A stretch of 64,000 bases of DNA from the NCBI RefSeq assembly GCF_045679555.1, contig NC_092092.1, forward strand, positions 9,626,997 to 9,690,996. The letters run 5' to 3'. Below are positions 23,620 through 34,781 of this stretch, piece by piece (position 1 is the stretch's first letter; every line of letters starts with the position of its first letter). Position numbers and translations under genes: made by a program. The stretch is from Salvelinus alpinus. Lineage: Eukaryota; Chordata; Actinopteri; Salmoniformes; Salmonidae. Below the pieces are notes generated by a model. The model searched no databases. It was given only the letters and a program-made list of their open reading frames with translations, and had not been told where the DNA came from.

Positions 23620-24550
23620 AAAATTAATGTCATTTTTGTTACGTTATTAAAAGTTAAAGGACGATGTTATATGATGATGAAAATGATCCCGCTAAAGGGA
23701 TCGGTGCGTCAAGAAGTTAAGAGTTTTCCTGGTATGTGCCTGGTGTTTGCATATTGTACGTTGTGTGGAAAATGTCCAGATCAAAGAGAATGTTTTTCTG
23801 AAGATGAAATGTGAAGTTAGTTGTCTAAATTGGATCTGAGTCAAATCCAGACCTTGCCTCGTAACTTGGTACGCCCAGAGAATTGCCCTAAAGGAAAAAA
23901 CGCTCATTTCTGATCCGAGGGTATAAAACATGTGAGTTAAGAATGAACATATCACACTAAGTGACCCTGAGCTGCAGCCAAGGTCTGAGTGGTCAGCAAA
24001 CCCAAAACGCAACACGAGGTTGAGGAGGACAAAGGAACCTTTTAACAACCTATGCTACGGACGAGTAGCTGTATCTAAAGGGGGTGAATTAAAGCAGGAC
24101 CACCCGGTCACCACTCTCCAAGAAATCGTGTGTCTACACTGTTTTCCTTCCCACGCTGGAACCATCCACACGGCTGATTATTCCTCCTCAGAAGACCCTT
24201 TTCAGAGCGAGGGCGAGGAAACAGACCACTAAGAGGAAGGACTGACATCGTGAGGAGAACAGAGAGTTACACCCGGTAACCGAAGACGGACCGTCATCAG
24301 AGAAGTCAGAATCCGGTCCACGCAGAGACACCCCATTGGAGACTTTCAACACGTAATTACATCATTATATTCTGACCCATAAGAGCGGCAGTTCGGGGCA
24401 AGGTTAGGGTTAAAATAAGCATAGCTGACAAGTGCACCCAAGTGTATTTTTCTCCCCATTTTGTGTAACACGTGTCAAATTGTGTTGGCCCGCTAGGGAC
24501 CTGTTTTATCCTACTAAGTTCTAATCAATAGCCTAGACTGTGTGTTTGTG

Positions 24551-24915
24551 TCACGCCCTGACCGTAGAGAGCTTTTTATGTCTCTATTTTGGTTTGGTCA
24601 GGGTGTGATTTGGGTGGGCATTCTATGTTCATTTTCTATGTTTTGTATTTCTTTGTTGTTTGGTGGGTGTGGTTCTCAATCAGAGGCAGCTGTCTATCGT
24701 TGTCTCTGATTGAGAACCATACTTAGGTAGCTTTTTCCCACATGTTTTTTGTGGTTAGTTATTTTCTGTTTAGCTGTTTTGTTTGCCTGTTAGAACTGTT
24801 CGCTTTTGTTCTCCTGTTTGTTGTTTTTGTTCGATTGGTTTTTTGGATTAAATCATGAACACTTTAAACGCTGCACCTTGGTCCACTCTTCCTTCAGCCC
24901 ACGAGAAGCGTGACA
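24551..24915 (+). mobile_element. 365-bp repeat with TCACGC/GCGTGACA ends and 7-bp duplication
   Basis: Begins TCACGCCCTGACC and ends AGCGTGACA, with GTTTGTG at 24544-24550 and again at 24916-24922. Contains a palindromic-looking pair CTCAATCAGAG and CTCTGATTGAG (24678-24717). Related to bases 1-221. No ORF; a non-autonomous element, class unresolved. Confidence 0.75.
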
Positions 24916-25543
24916 GTTTGTGTATCTTATATTAGCATTTTAGCTTGTTAGCAAATAAATAATCAACTCAATTGGTGTGGTACGAACTTATTTGTCGAGA
25001 CTCGGGTTTGTGCAGATTCCCGGATTATGCGACGTTCAGAATGAGACTGTAGAGGAAATTGACTAATTAGCGACTGTTATAAAATCGATATTCTGATATT
25101 CTTTGAGTTAATTTGAGAAACTCAATAAAGCTAAAACTTTCCCATGGTGCCACAGGTTAATTAGTTAATAATTGCCTTATTAATTGAATCGCATAATTCT
25201 AAACCGTTAATCATTCGACGAGCAGCAGTCACAACATTAATCAATACAACGTCACGACAGAGTTGAACAAAGAGAAGCTCTTTGTTCCATAGGTTTCTTT
25301 CCTCTCTCTTTCTTCTTGGCCAGGGGGAAGAGAGTCTCTGCCACGAATTTATGACCTGTTGTTAAGTCATAAAACTTGGTAGGAGAGGGAGTGAGAGAGG
25401 GGGGAGCCACAATATACACCCCAAAGGGCCATATCGTGACATCTGCTACATGTGCTGACTAATCAAAACATGACCTGGTCTATAAAAAAAAATGTGAAAA
25501 ATATCACCTGGTCAGACCATTACTCCAGTTCCAGTTGTCTGAT

Positions 25544-25874
25544 AGGTACTGTTTGGCGTAGCACAGAGAATTTTTGACCAACCTTAACTTGTCGATACTT
25601 CCTCAATTCCAGACTTGGAAGAAAACCAATGTCTTCTAAATGTCCATGTCTAGTTTCAGGGGGTTTGTTTGAATTTAGAAAATGACAAGATGGCGTCGTA
25701 CACATTGTTGGATTACTTCATTAAGTAAAAAACTGATTTAATTTCATAACGGAGCATTAGACAACTAGACATGGACATTTAGAAGACATTGGTTGTCTTG
25801 CAAGTCGAGAATTGAGTAAGTATCACCAAGTTAAGATTGGTTGAAAATTCTCTGTGCTACGCCAAACAGTACCT
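25544..25874. repeat. Long inverted repeat (112-bp arms)
   Basis: Arm 25544-25655 (AGGTACTGTTTGGCGTAGCA...) and arm 25763-25874 are reverse complements at about 91% by my count (about 10 mismatches in 112), with a 107-bp loop. No element ends are recognised. Lies in the first PDZ intron. Confidence 0.85.
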
Positions 25875-27110
25875 AACCTGTAACGGCTAATGCAGCGTCA
25901 CAATTGCCTGTTACAAACTGCTAGATAATAAATGCCTTGTCAAAGCAGACCTACCTACACCTTGTCAGCTTATGGACCGATTTAGAGTTGAGGAATGCTT
26001 TTCCAACAGATCCCTGCGCAACTAAAGCATGTGCATAAATCTTTCATTGATGTCAATGGGAAAATTATATATAAGTACTCAGGAGTTGACGGAGTGTCGG
26101 CATGTTTGTCTCTGCCCTGCTCATGACCCTGGAAGTAGGGTTCAGCTAGAGGAAAAGGGTTCAGCTAGAGGTTATAACACTCCAGATTTAGGAAGAGCTG
26201 ACCTGGTTTCCTGAGTTTCCGTCAGCGGCAGCCGCTGATTGGCTGAATTACCCGGAGCACCAGGTGGTTGGCGTTGTCAACAAAGCATTATGACAGAAAT
26301 ATGATGATAAGTTTTCGAACTACCGGTAGTTTCTTTGAGAAGATATATAAAGCGATCTGTGAATTTGAACAACAGCATAAATACACCTATTTCCATGTTG
26401 CATGTCAAAAAACCGAATGACTACTGCTGTACGCGCTGCCACTGTTTTGAACAGATTAGATTGTGCTAGAACGAGTAGCCAGCTCATGACCAAACGAGTG
26501 CACCAGGGAGAATGTTCATCACTAGTTACCACAGCTACAGAGTTTACAATTTCTTCTTCTTAAAATGTGATTTTAAAACTAACCCTAACATTAACTACAC
26601 CGCTAACCTTTATGCCTAACCCTAGCCTTAAATTAAAACCAAAAAGCTAATTTTTGTTTTCATTAATTTTTACAATATGGCTGTGGTAACTAGTGGAAAC
26701 CAGGGAGAACGCAACAAGCATGCAGATGCAATAAGTGAAAGCATGATCTAACTGGGGATAGCTAGCTAACATATTGTCACAAAGCATGATCTTCTAGCCA
26801 GGTAACTTTCATTCTGAAATAACTTCATATTTCTGAGTTACTCAGATATTAGTTTAGAAAGAGTTGAAATTGGCATGGAAAGGGGGATACCTAGTCAGTT
26901 GTGCAACTGAATGCATTCAATTGAAATGTGTCTTCCGCATTTAACCCAACCCCTCTGAATAAGAGGAGCTAATTACTTATCAAAGGTAGACATGCACATT
27001 TGAGCCCCTCAGAGAGGTCCATTCACTTGGTGCTGTTATGATTTATGCTGCAGTTCGCCCTGATAGAAAATACCTGGTAAAACAATCCAAGCAATGTTCA
27101 TGGAGGCGGA
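25875..27110. other. Intronic sequence with short repeats
   Basis: Includes one copy of a segmental duplication (26108-26215), a CTAACCCTAAC-type run (about 26580-26630) and a common salmonid-looking segment GTGTCTTCCGCATTTAACCC (about 26925). No exon recognised. Confidence 0.4.
26108..26215 (+). repeat. Direct duplication, copy 1
   Basis: CTCTGCCCTGCTCATGACCC through GACCTGGTTTCCTGAG. Copy 2 is at 27755-27852, 1.6 kb away in the same orientation with small internal differences; copy 1 has an internal GGGTTCAGCTAGAGG repeat. Confidence 0.85.
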
Positions 27111-27487
27111 GCTGCTGTTGACTGTCACTGAGGGGCAGAGTAGAAAGTAACTGAACAGCTGCTGTTGACAGTCACTGAGGGACAGAGTAGAAAGTAACTG
27201 AACAGCTGCTGTTGACAGTCACTGAGGGACAGAGTAGAAAGTAACTGAACAGCTGCTGTTGACAGTCACTGAGGGACAGAGTAGAAAGTAACTGAACAGC
27301 TGCTGTTGACAGTCACTGAGGGACAGAGTAGAAAGTAACTGAACAGCTGCTGTTGACAGTCACTGAGGGGCAAAGTAGAAAGTAACTGAACAGCTGCTGT
27401 TGACAGTCACTGAGGGACAGAGTAGAAAGTAACTGAACAGCTGCTGTTGACAGTCACTGAGGGACAGAGTAGAAAGTAACTGAACAG
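27111..27487. repeat. 47-bp tandem repeat, 8 units
   Basis: Unit begins GCTGCTGTTGACAGTCACTG and ends TAGAAAGTAACTGAACA. Eight copies, very uniform; only the first and sixth carry GGGGCA for GGGACA. Low divergence implies recent expansion. Confidence 0.95.
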
Positions 27488-29405
27488 ATTGTTTTGAACA
27501 ATATATTTTTCAAACAGGAAAATGTACACATTTACTGCACTTTCATTAGCATTTAAAACATAATCCAATAATTATATAATCTATATTTTTCTTTAAATAA
27601 AAATATATTCACTTTTTTTTTTTTTTTTTACACGTCACATATTATTAATTTTGACCAATCACAAGTGGGACTCCGTCCCTAACACCGTAATAGACATGCC
27701 ACCTCTGGTTTCCATTCATGAAGGAATAGAGGTCAGAGGTATTTTCTATGGCCCGTCTCTGCCCTGCTCATGACCCTGGAAGTAGCAGAGGAAAAGGGTT
27801 CAACAAGAGGTTAACACTCCAGATTTAGGAAGAGCTGACCTGGTTTCCTGAGGTTCCTCTCTCTGTCTCTTCTTTCCCTTCCTATTGACTCCTCTCGTTT
27901 CATCATTACCACCTCCTTTCCTTTCCTCTCCTGTCTTCCCTCCTTATCTCCTCTCCTTCTTCCCTTCCATCCTTTCCTCTCCTGTCATTTCTGTGTCGCC
28001 TCCCTCATTTCCCCTCCCATATTGTCCTCTTCTTTCCTCCGTCCTCTACTCTTCCCCATCCCCGTTCACAACAAAAGCCCACATTTCTAAATTTAGCCCA
28101 GGAGATTAGACTAACCAATAGACAAATGGCCAAGACAGACTCCGAAGGCTCATAGCAAGATCACTAAACAGCTGTTGTTCCTGTAGCCTACAAAAGGACT
28201 ATAATGCATTCACCCATAGTTGTTTTATATAGCCTACAGTGTCACATACACACTGTATAACCCTTTACAATCAATAAACACTACAATAGACATTGTAGTG
28301 AGTGAGTCATTGTACACACACAAAACTAAAGGTTCTTAAATGGTTCTTCCTCAGCTCTTAATGTTCCTTGCCCGATAGATAACATTTTGAGTTAACTGTG
28401 GGGTTCTTGAGTGGCATCTACAGTTCTTCAGAATTCTAAAAGGTTCTTGTATGTATTGAAGCGTGCAGATGTGTACCTTTCATAGCACACAGCAAATTGG
28501 TTAATCCTATTGTTTTTACGGTAATTTATTGGCAGCCAGTTACCTGTAAGTTACTGTAAAAAAAAAATATACAGTATGTTAACGTAAATTGCAAACATAA
28601 GAGTAATTTACTGTTAAATCAAAGTTTATTCTGAATGTACGGTAACATATTATATATTTTTTGGGAGTAATTCATGTAACTTACCATAAGCTACCATAAG
28701 AACAACCAGATCTTTTTGTTTTCCAGTGTATGAGTTTCAGGCCACTGTATTAGGGTACAACTAGGCCCTCAAAAGAAGGCATTATGAAATATGCATTGTA
28801 TATTTTTAAATGACATTTTAATTACAACATATTCACTTAGGATCTCACTTGGTGAAGGCAAAAGGTCTGAAAATTAAAGAATGCAACAACCACAGTCATG
28901 GGTGGTACTGGTAACTCTAAAATTCACTCCAAAGGCACCCTGGGAAATATGCAAATAAGCTTAAAACCCTACAGCAGGGCTATTCAATTCCAGTCCTGGA
29001 GGATTTTTGTATGGTTCTTCAGAGACACTAAAATAGTTCCCCTATGGCATTGCTCTCAATAACCTTATTTGGTTCATACTTACACCTTTATTTATAAGAA
29101 TGTAGTGAGTTACTTGCGGAGTAGCGACGGAACAGTTAGAACAAACATGTAACTGATCACTTAATACGGGCTAATCTGTCTTCCCTTCGTCCTCCTGCTG
29201 TGACAGGACTGGCCAGGAGCGGTCACAGGGCTCCAGCTGCTATAGGCCATTTAGAAACCTCCGTCTATTTGATACACTTCCATCTCTAACTCTACATATG
29301 AGGTGCAGCTAAACTCGTTCATTACAGCACTGCAAAGAACAGTCAAGTAAACATACACATTAAATTAAGGCTCCCTTGTTGCTTCCCCTGCACAAGTCTC
29401 TGAGC

Positions 29406-29406
<1 letters not shown>
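27488..29406. other. Intronic sequence, mostly unassigned
   Basis: Holds a poly-T (27609-27630), duplication copy 2 (27755-27852), a CT-rich stretch (27855-28060) and several TTACTGTAA-like palindromes (28500-28640). No exon with fitting splice sites was found. Confidence 0.4.

Positions 29407-29450
<44 letters not shown>
29407..29450. repeat. (AC)n microsatellite
   Basis: About 22 AC units, 199 bp inside the intron from the first coding exon. Confidence 0.95.
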
Positions 29451-29453
<3 letters not shown>

Positions 29454-29648
29454 CACGCACACAACTCCTTACTGTAAGGCTCAACAGAGGTGAAAGGAAG
29501 TAGAATTTTAGATGCAACGAAAAGTAAATTACTGTACATATTTTCACCCTTCATTTTAAAAAATGACTTAAAAAGAGAAACTAGATTAAGAGTGAAGAAG
29601 AGGGTGATTAAGCAAATAGAGTGAAAACAAATTGAAAGAGGTACATAC

Positions 29649-29704
29649 CAGTATAGCAGAGATAGCCCATCGAATCGTTCTGCCTCTTTAGGCAGTAGTG
29701 CCAT
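29649..29704 (-). CDS. PDZ-protein gene, first coding exon
   Basis: Host gene encoding a single-PDZ-domain scaffold protein; PDZ domains bind short C-terminal peptides of partner proteins, usually at membranes or junctions. This exon starts at ATG 29702-29704 with G at -3 and G at +4 (good Kozak context), has an in-frame TGA at 29726-29728 upstream, reads MALLPKEAERFDGLSLLY plus TG, and ends at donor GTATGT. The two bases left over join exon 2 to make Trp19 in frame. The joined seven exons give 205 codons plus two bases: N-terminus 1-29, PDZ about 30-118 (GLG loop at 42-44, GDLILEVN at about 81), Ser/Pro-rich linker from about 135. The last exon lies beyond base 1. I do not recognise the gene by name. 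Linking this exon to the rest over an 11.7-kb intron rests on phase and start context only. Confidence 0.6.
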
Positions 29705-31252
29705 CGCACAGAAAGAGAGACTGAATCACTTTCTCAAACACACACAGACAGGGAGATAAAAACACACCCCACACAGACACACACACACAAATATTACAGA
29801 GCCATGGGAGATGAGAGCAGTCAGTTGTTTGGAGAGAGATGAGACACTAGCAGTTTAAACAGTTGGAAGAGAGAGAGAGATTGAAATCCGCCTAGTCAGA
29901 GAGAGAACACGCCTGCCTATCTTTACCACTAATCCCTCCTGATACACGTCCATCACGCAATGCTTGCGCCTCACCTCTCTTTCCACTGTCGCTGGGATTC
30001 AGGGAGACACACACCACACAATCTAAGAAACATACCCACAGTCACACACCCACACACTCAAACTGACAACGTACCTCTTTCCAATCAGCAATCAGGAAGA
30101 GACAGAGGGACTGAAAGGAGGGAGAACAGAAAAACAAATAGGTCAAAGTACACATCCATGCAATTACAGCTATTAGGAAGAGAAAGATGGGTAACACTTT
30201 ATTTGGATACCCCGTTCTCCCCAATTAAGGTGCAACCTCCTGTGCTTAACCCTTACCCTAACCCTGACCCCAGGGCCGGACCTAGCCTTCACATGATCAC
30301 CGGAATTGATGGAGACACCACCCTGTTATAGTTTACTAGTTTATTATGTCAGGGGTTTATTTATTAGTCAGATTCCATTGCAAAATGTTTTGTCTGTTGC
30401 AAAATGTTTTGCAAAAGAAAATTGTTTGCTCCTGTTGGGTTCCTGGAGTAAACGTAACAAAACGGGGAGGTTTCCGTTGAACCCATCTGAACAGTAGGCT
30501 ACAGTCCCCTTGACTTGCCATAGGCCTATTTGAAGTCCATGTCTTGTGACTGTCAACTTTGTATGGCTCCTCCCCACTGGGCACAGATATCAATTCAATG
30601 TCTATTCCACATTGTTTTTAATGTAATTTCATTGATTGCCCAGTGGGTCACAATCGTCACACACAACATAGGCACTGCTATCATCGTCCTCTTTTCCCAC
30701 TTCACCAAATCATTACTTGTCTGGCTCTCTCTTCGCTTTATTTTCAACTCTCCATGACATATATTTTCTCTGATTGAATTAAAACACCCACATTGTCCTT
30801 TTTGCCTCAGTGGATCTACTTGAACTTTTTCTGCTAGTTCCCATAAGTGTTTTTTCCCCATTTGCGTGTAGGCTATTTGGTGCGTGTAAAGTTATGCCCT
30901 AAAGCTGAGGCACTAATGCCAGATGTGTATTGTATTGTTTTTCTCTATATTCAACCCCACCACCGCCCACCAGCCCTTCATCCACACAATATTTCATGAC
31001 TCTAAACCCATCTGCCCCGAGGATGAGGTTATAACCACAGGTTATGAGTCAACCAGTGTATCACTACTAGTCAAACTCAATTTTACAGCTCAACTACAGT
31101 TCCTGTCCTGGCCAGTCAAGTGAGATACTGTAGATCCAGCTAATGTATTGATTATTCTCTCACTCTGTTCAGTCAGGTGTGGGTGCGCCTGTATTTGAAA
31201 AGATCTCAGGCCTCAGCCTACTTTCAGTCCCCCTCTCTCCTTTCCTCACTTT
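29705..31252. other. 5' flank of the PDZ gene and unassigned sequence
   Basis: The 5' untranslated part of the first coding exon presumably lies just above 29704. I see no clear TATA box. CA- and GA-rich short runs occur at 29730-29900. Farther up is unassigned sequence with a common-looking GTAACACTTTATTTGGATAC segment (about 30190). Confidence 0.4.
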
Positions 31253-31357
31253 TATCCAGAGCAACTTACATTTCATTTTTAGGTATGGGTGATCCAGGGA
31301 ATTGAACACACCATCGTTGTCTTGTAAGCGCCACTCTACCAACTGAGCTACAGAGGA
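31253..31357 (-). mobile_element. tRNA-derived SINE, minus strand
   Basis: Reverse complement reads TCCTCTGTAGCTCAGTTGGT...GAGTGG (A box) and GTTCAATTCCCTGG (B box), then a non-tRNA tail ending AAGTTGCTCTGG. The anticodon-arm region is imperfect and no acceptor pairing closes, so it is SINE-derived, not a functional tRNA gene. Confidence 0.75.
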
Positions 31358-32249
31358 TCATGCACAGTATATTGCAAGGCAGAGAATAAATCAATGAGCC
31401 TACATTTATCCGTATTCCATCAATAACTTGATTTCAGATGTGTCCATATAAACATGATTATTAGGTAAATCGTTATTGCAAAGCATGTAAACGTTGTAAT
31501 CGAACTATTATATTAATCTGACTATTATTGTTTCGGCGAACAATGAACTAAAAAAGTCAAAAGAATCATGAGTCTACAAGCCATCTCTTCACCATAGGGG
31601 GCATATTGGAGCTGTCAAATATGACTGAAACGTATAAAACTGTGCCTCAAACAATGTACAATTGTGATTTCTAGGCGTACAAATAAGATTATTAATGTAT
31701 ATATTCAGCCCAGCCTCACATTCAATTCGCGCATATATGTACAAAATGTATTTCAGCAGATTTCGTGCAGCCCTATATTTGAAACGAAGTCTAGTTGCGG
31801 CCGCAACCGGACTAGATTGTGAAAGACTCTGCGGAAATCAACTGCTTGACTGCCGCGAGGGCTATTTGCCTAGTGGGCTATCGTTCGCGAACTGCAGCAG
31901 CCACCCGAACGATTCGTTCTCGGTGTCGAGCAGAGTCAAGCTGTGTGTGTTTTGGTTCTACAAAGTTGTGTCCATCGATAACATTCAATAATCAATTCAT
32001 TGCATTCATTCATTCTTACACAATGCATTCATTTATCCGTTATTTCCATTCTCTATGCTTCCTGCAACATTATCTATTTTTCTGCGCGCACATGATACTG
32101 TTGGTGGTCGGAGCACGTCTCTGGAGCCGCTGATCCCAATCGTGTCCAACTGCAGCCCTCAGTTCGGGGCATTCTTGCATGGACATTCAATTGCTATGGT
32201 ACTTTTTAATGCTAAGGTTACAAACATATATTATGATAAATATAATTGA
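31358..32249. other. Unassigned sequence
   Basis: Two short overlapping plus-strand ORFs around 31695-32133 in a GC-richer patch show no recognisable domain and no splice-site context I trust. Nothing supported. Confidence 0.35.
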
Positions 32250-34362
32250 AACTTGTATCTCATTATGGTGAATTGTGATTGTAAAAGCTATAATTGTAAT
32301 GGCTTTGCAGATAAGAAAAGACAAATCAGTATTTACCTGGCTAAAAGACAAGGAATAGAATATCTATTGTTTACAGGAAACTCATTCAACAATTTTAGAT
32401 AAAGTTGTGTGGAAAAAAGGACTGGGGGGAGGCAAAATATACTTCTCCCATGGGCAAAAAAACTCTAAAGGGGTGATGATATTAATTAACAATCATTTTG
32501 ATTCAAATGTACAAACAGATCCACAAGGCAGATGAATGATTTAAAATATGTTATTGGACCATAAACAGATATGGCTCAATCTATATGGTCCAAATAAGGC
32601 TGATACATGCTTCTTAGAACATGTATCAAACCTACAAGCAATACAAGACTCTTGCACTTAAGGGAATCACAAATGTCATGGATATATTGGAACTAGTGGA
32701 TATATGTTGGCTTAAATATCCTGACCTAGTGAGATATACATGGAGGAGATTTAATAGCCTGACCTAGTGAGATATACATGGCGGAGGTTTAATATCCTGA
32801 CCTGGTGAGATAATGGCGGAGGATTAATATCCTGACCTAGTGAGATATACATGGAGGAGGTTTAATATCCTGACCTAGTGAGATATACATGGAGGAGGTT
32901 TAATATCCTGACCTAGTGAGATATACATGGCGTAGGTTTAATATCCTGACCTAGTGAGATATACATGGAGGAGGTTTAATATCCTGACCTAGTGAGATAT
33001 ACATGGCGGAGGTTTAATATCCTGACCTAGTGAGATATACATGGCGGAGGTTTAATATCCTGACCTAGTGAGATATACATGGAGGAGGTTTTAATATCCT
33101 GACCTAGTGAGATATACATGGAGGTTTAATATCCTGACCTAGTGAGATTTACATGGCGGAGGTTTAATATCCTGACCTAGTGAGATATACATGGAGGTTT
33201 AATATCCTGACCTAGTGAGATATACATGGCTGAGGCTCAATCAAGCTAGTCGTCTTGACTACTTTCTTATGTCATTCTTGCTGGCACCAAAAGTAAAAAA
33301 ATAAATAAAAAAAAGTGTTGATAGAGGACAGAATGCAGTCAGACCATCAAGTAATTGGCATATATATATAAAACTTACAGAATTTCCACGTGGGCGAGGA
33401 TATTGGAAATTGTATCAAAGCCTATTGGATGATAACTTGTTTTTAACTAGGACAGAAGTATTTATAACAGATTTTTTCCGACATGACATCGGTACAGCAG
33501 ATCCACTTATTGTATGGGACACTTTTAACTGTGCTTTTAGAGGCCATGCAATTCTGTACTCATGTCTAAAACAAACACAATTTAGGTAAAAAAAGAGTCC
33601 ATGTTAACAAAGGAAATGGAAGGACTAACAGTACAGACAGAGAGCAATAAAAAACTGTACCATAGAGGCACAGAATAAGTCAGAGGAAAAACAAAAAGAA
33701 ATGGAGGAACTTATTCAAGAAAGATCAAGTGTAATATATTATAAAAATAAAGCAAACTGGATGGAATATAGGGAAAAATACAAATTATTTTTTAAATCTT
33801 AAACATAGAAATGCTACCAAAAGGAATTTACTGAAACTTGTTACAAATGGAGTCACTATGATTCACCCAACAATATTTTAAAAGAGGAAGAAAAGTACTT
33901 TAAGCATGTGTTTTCATTTCAGTCCCCTCCATCTCCACTAACAGAAGATAATTATGTGGATTTCTTTTCTATTAATAGTGTAAAATTAACAGCTGTACAG
34001 AAAGACTCATGTGAAGGCCAAATATGACCAAATTAAAGCCTTTAAGTCCGGGAAAACTCCACTGTTGGATGGCATACCACTTCAGTGTTGTGTTGCAAAA
34101 ATTCTAGCTAAATGCTTGGCGCATAGAATTAAAAAAGTTATTGTCAGATATTATTCATCCTAATCAGACAGGTTTTTTACATGGACGATACATCGGAGAT
34201 AATATAAGACAAGTACTGGAAACAATAGAATACGATGAAATATCTGGGAAACCAGGCCTGGTATTCATAGTTGACTTTAAAAGGGCTTTTGATAAAGTAG
34301 GACTGGAATTTAATATATAAATGTTTGTAATATTTACATTTTGGTGAATCTCTAATTGACCA
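32250..34362 (+). pseudogene. L1-type LINE remnant (endonuclease to early RT)
   Basis: Successive pieces of one ORF, many frame changes: SYNCNGFADKKRQISIYLAK (endonuclease start, about 32285), DILELVDICWLKYPDLVRYT (about 32675-32740), RGYWKL (about 33395), then RT pieces GFLHGRYIGDN and FIVDFKRAFDK (34170-34300). The fish L1-type pattern (NPNQTGF-like, DFKRAFD) supports the assignment. The endonuclease segment is disrupted by a 38-bp minisatellite derived from it. The 3' end is lost at a junction with a Tc1 fragment at about 34363. Confidence 0.75.
32714..33231. repeat. 38-bp minisatellite grown from LINE coding sequence, 14 units
   Basis: Unit contains TATCCTGACCTAGTGAGATA followed by TACATGGAGGAGGTTTAA; 14 copies with 32-38-bp length variants. 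The first unit is in frame with the LINE peptide YPDLVRYTWRR and the last runs back into LINE sequence (AQSSRLDYFLMSFL). So the array arose by duplication inside the ORF. Confidence 0.93.
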
Positions 34363-34781
34363 AGAACGAGAGTGATGGAGTGCTGCATCAGATGAACTGG
34401 CCTCCACAATCACCCGACCTCAACCCAATTGAGATGGTTTGGGATGAGTTTGACCTCAGAGTGAAGGAAAAGCAGCCAACAAGTGCTCAGCATACGTGGG
34501 AACTCCTTCAAGACTGTTGGAAAAGCATTCCAGGTGAAGCTGGTTGAGAGAATGCCAAACATGTCAAAGCTGTCATCAAGGCAAAGGGTGGCTACTTTGA
34601 AGAACCTCAAATATAAAATATGTTTTGATTTATTACAAAAAAAAAATTGGTTACTACATGATTCCATATGTGTTATTTCATAGTTTTGATGTATTCACTG
34701 TTATTCTACAACGTAGAAAATAGTAAAAATAAAGAAAAACCCTGGAATGAGTAGGTGTGTCCAAACTTTGGACCGGTAGTG
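34363..34781 (+). pseudogene. Tc1-like 3' fragment with transposase C-terminus
   Basis: Bases 34371-34547 read ...[20 protein letters not shown] through LLQDCWKSIPGEAG and stop. This keeps the third catalytic residue (E of NPIE) but lacks both Asp motifs. The right end follows, ending GGACCGGTAGTG at 34781 before TA. The 5' two-thirds is missing; fused to LINE sequence on the left. Same family as 14541-14761. Confidence 0.85.

Larger units (their letters stand above)
23167..25441 (+). repeat. Probable solo LTR with two nested insertions
   Basis: Ends TGTCATGA (23167) and TCGTGACA (25441) are inverted copies with TG...CA termini as in LTRs. It has a possible TATA-like motif (GGGTATAAAACA, about 23919) and AATAAA motifs downstream. 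An HpaI SINE and a 365-bp repeat are nested inside; without them it is about 1.7 kb. No flanking 5-bp duplication is visible (GGAGT versus TCTGC), and no gag or pol is attached, so the assignment is tentative. Confidence 0.45.

Noticed and set aside
26029-26214. Short ORF over the 26108 duplication as an exon
   Set aside because: The second copy does not keep the frame and no splice sites fit the PDZ gene's phase.
31253-31357. Candidate tRNA gene on the minus strand
   Set aside because: A and B boxes are present but the anticodon region is imperfect, the acceptor does not close, and a SINE-type tail follows.
31695-32133. Two overlapping plus-strand ORFs in a GC-richer patch
   Set aside because: No domain, no convincing splice or start context.
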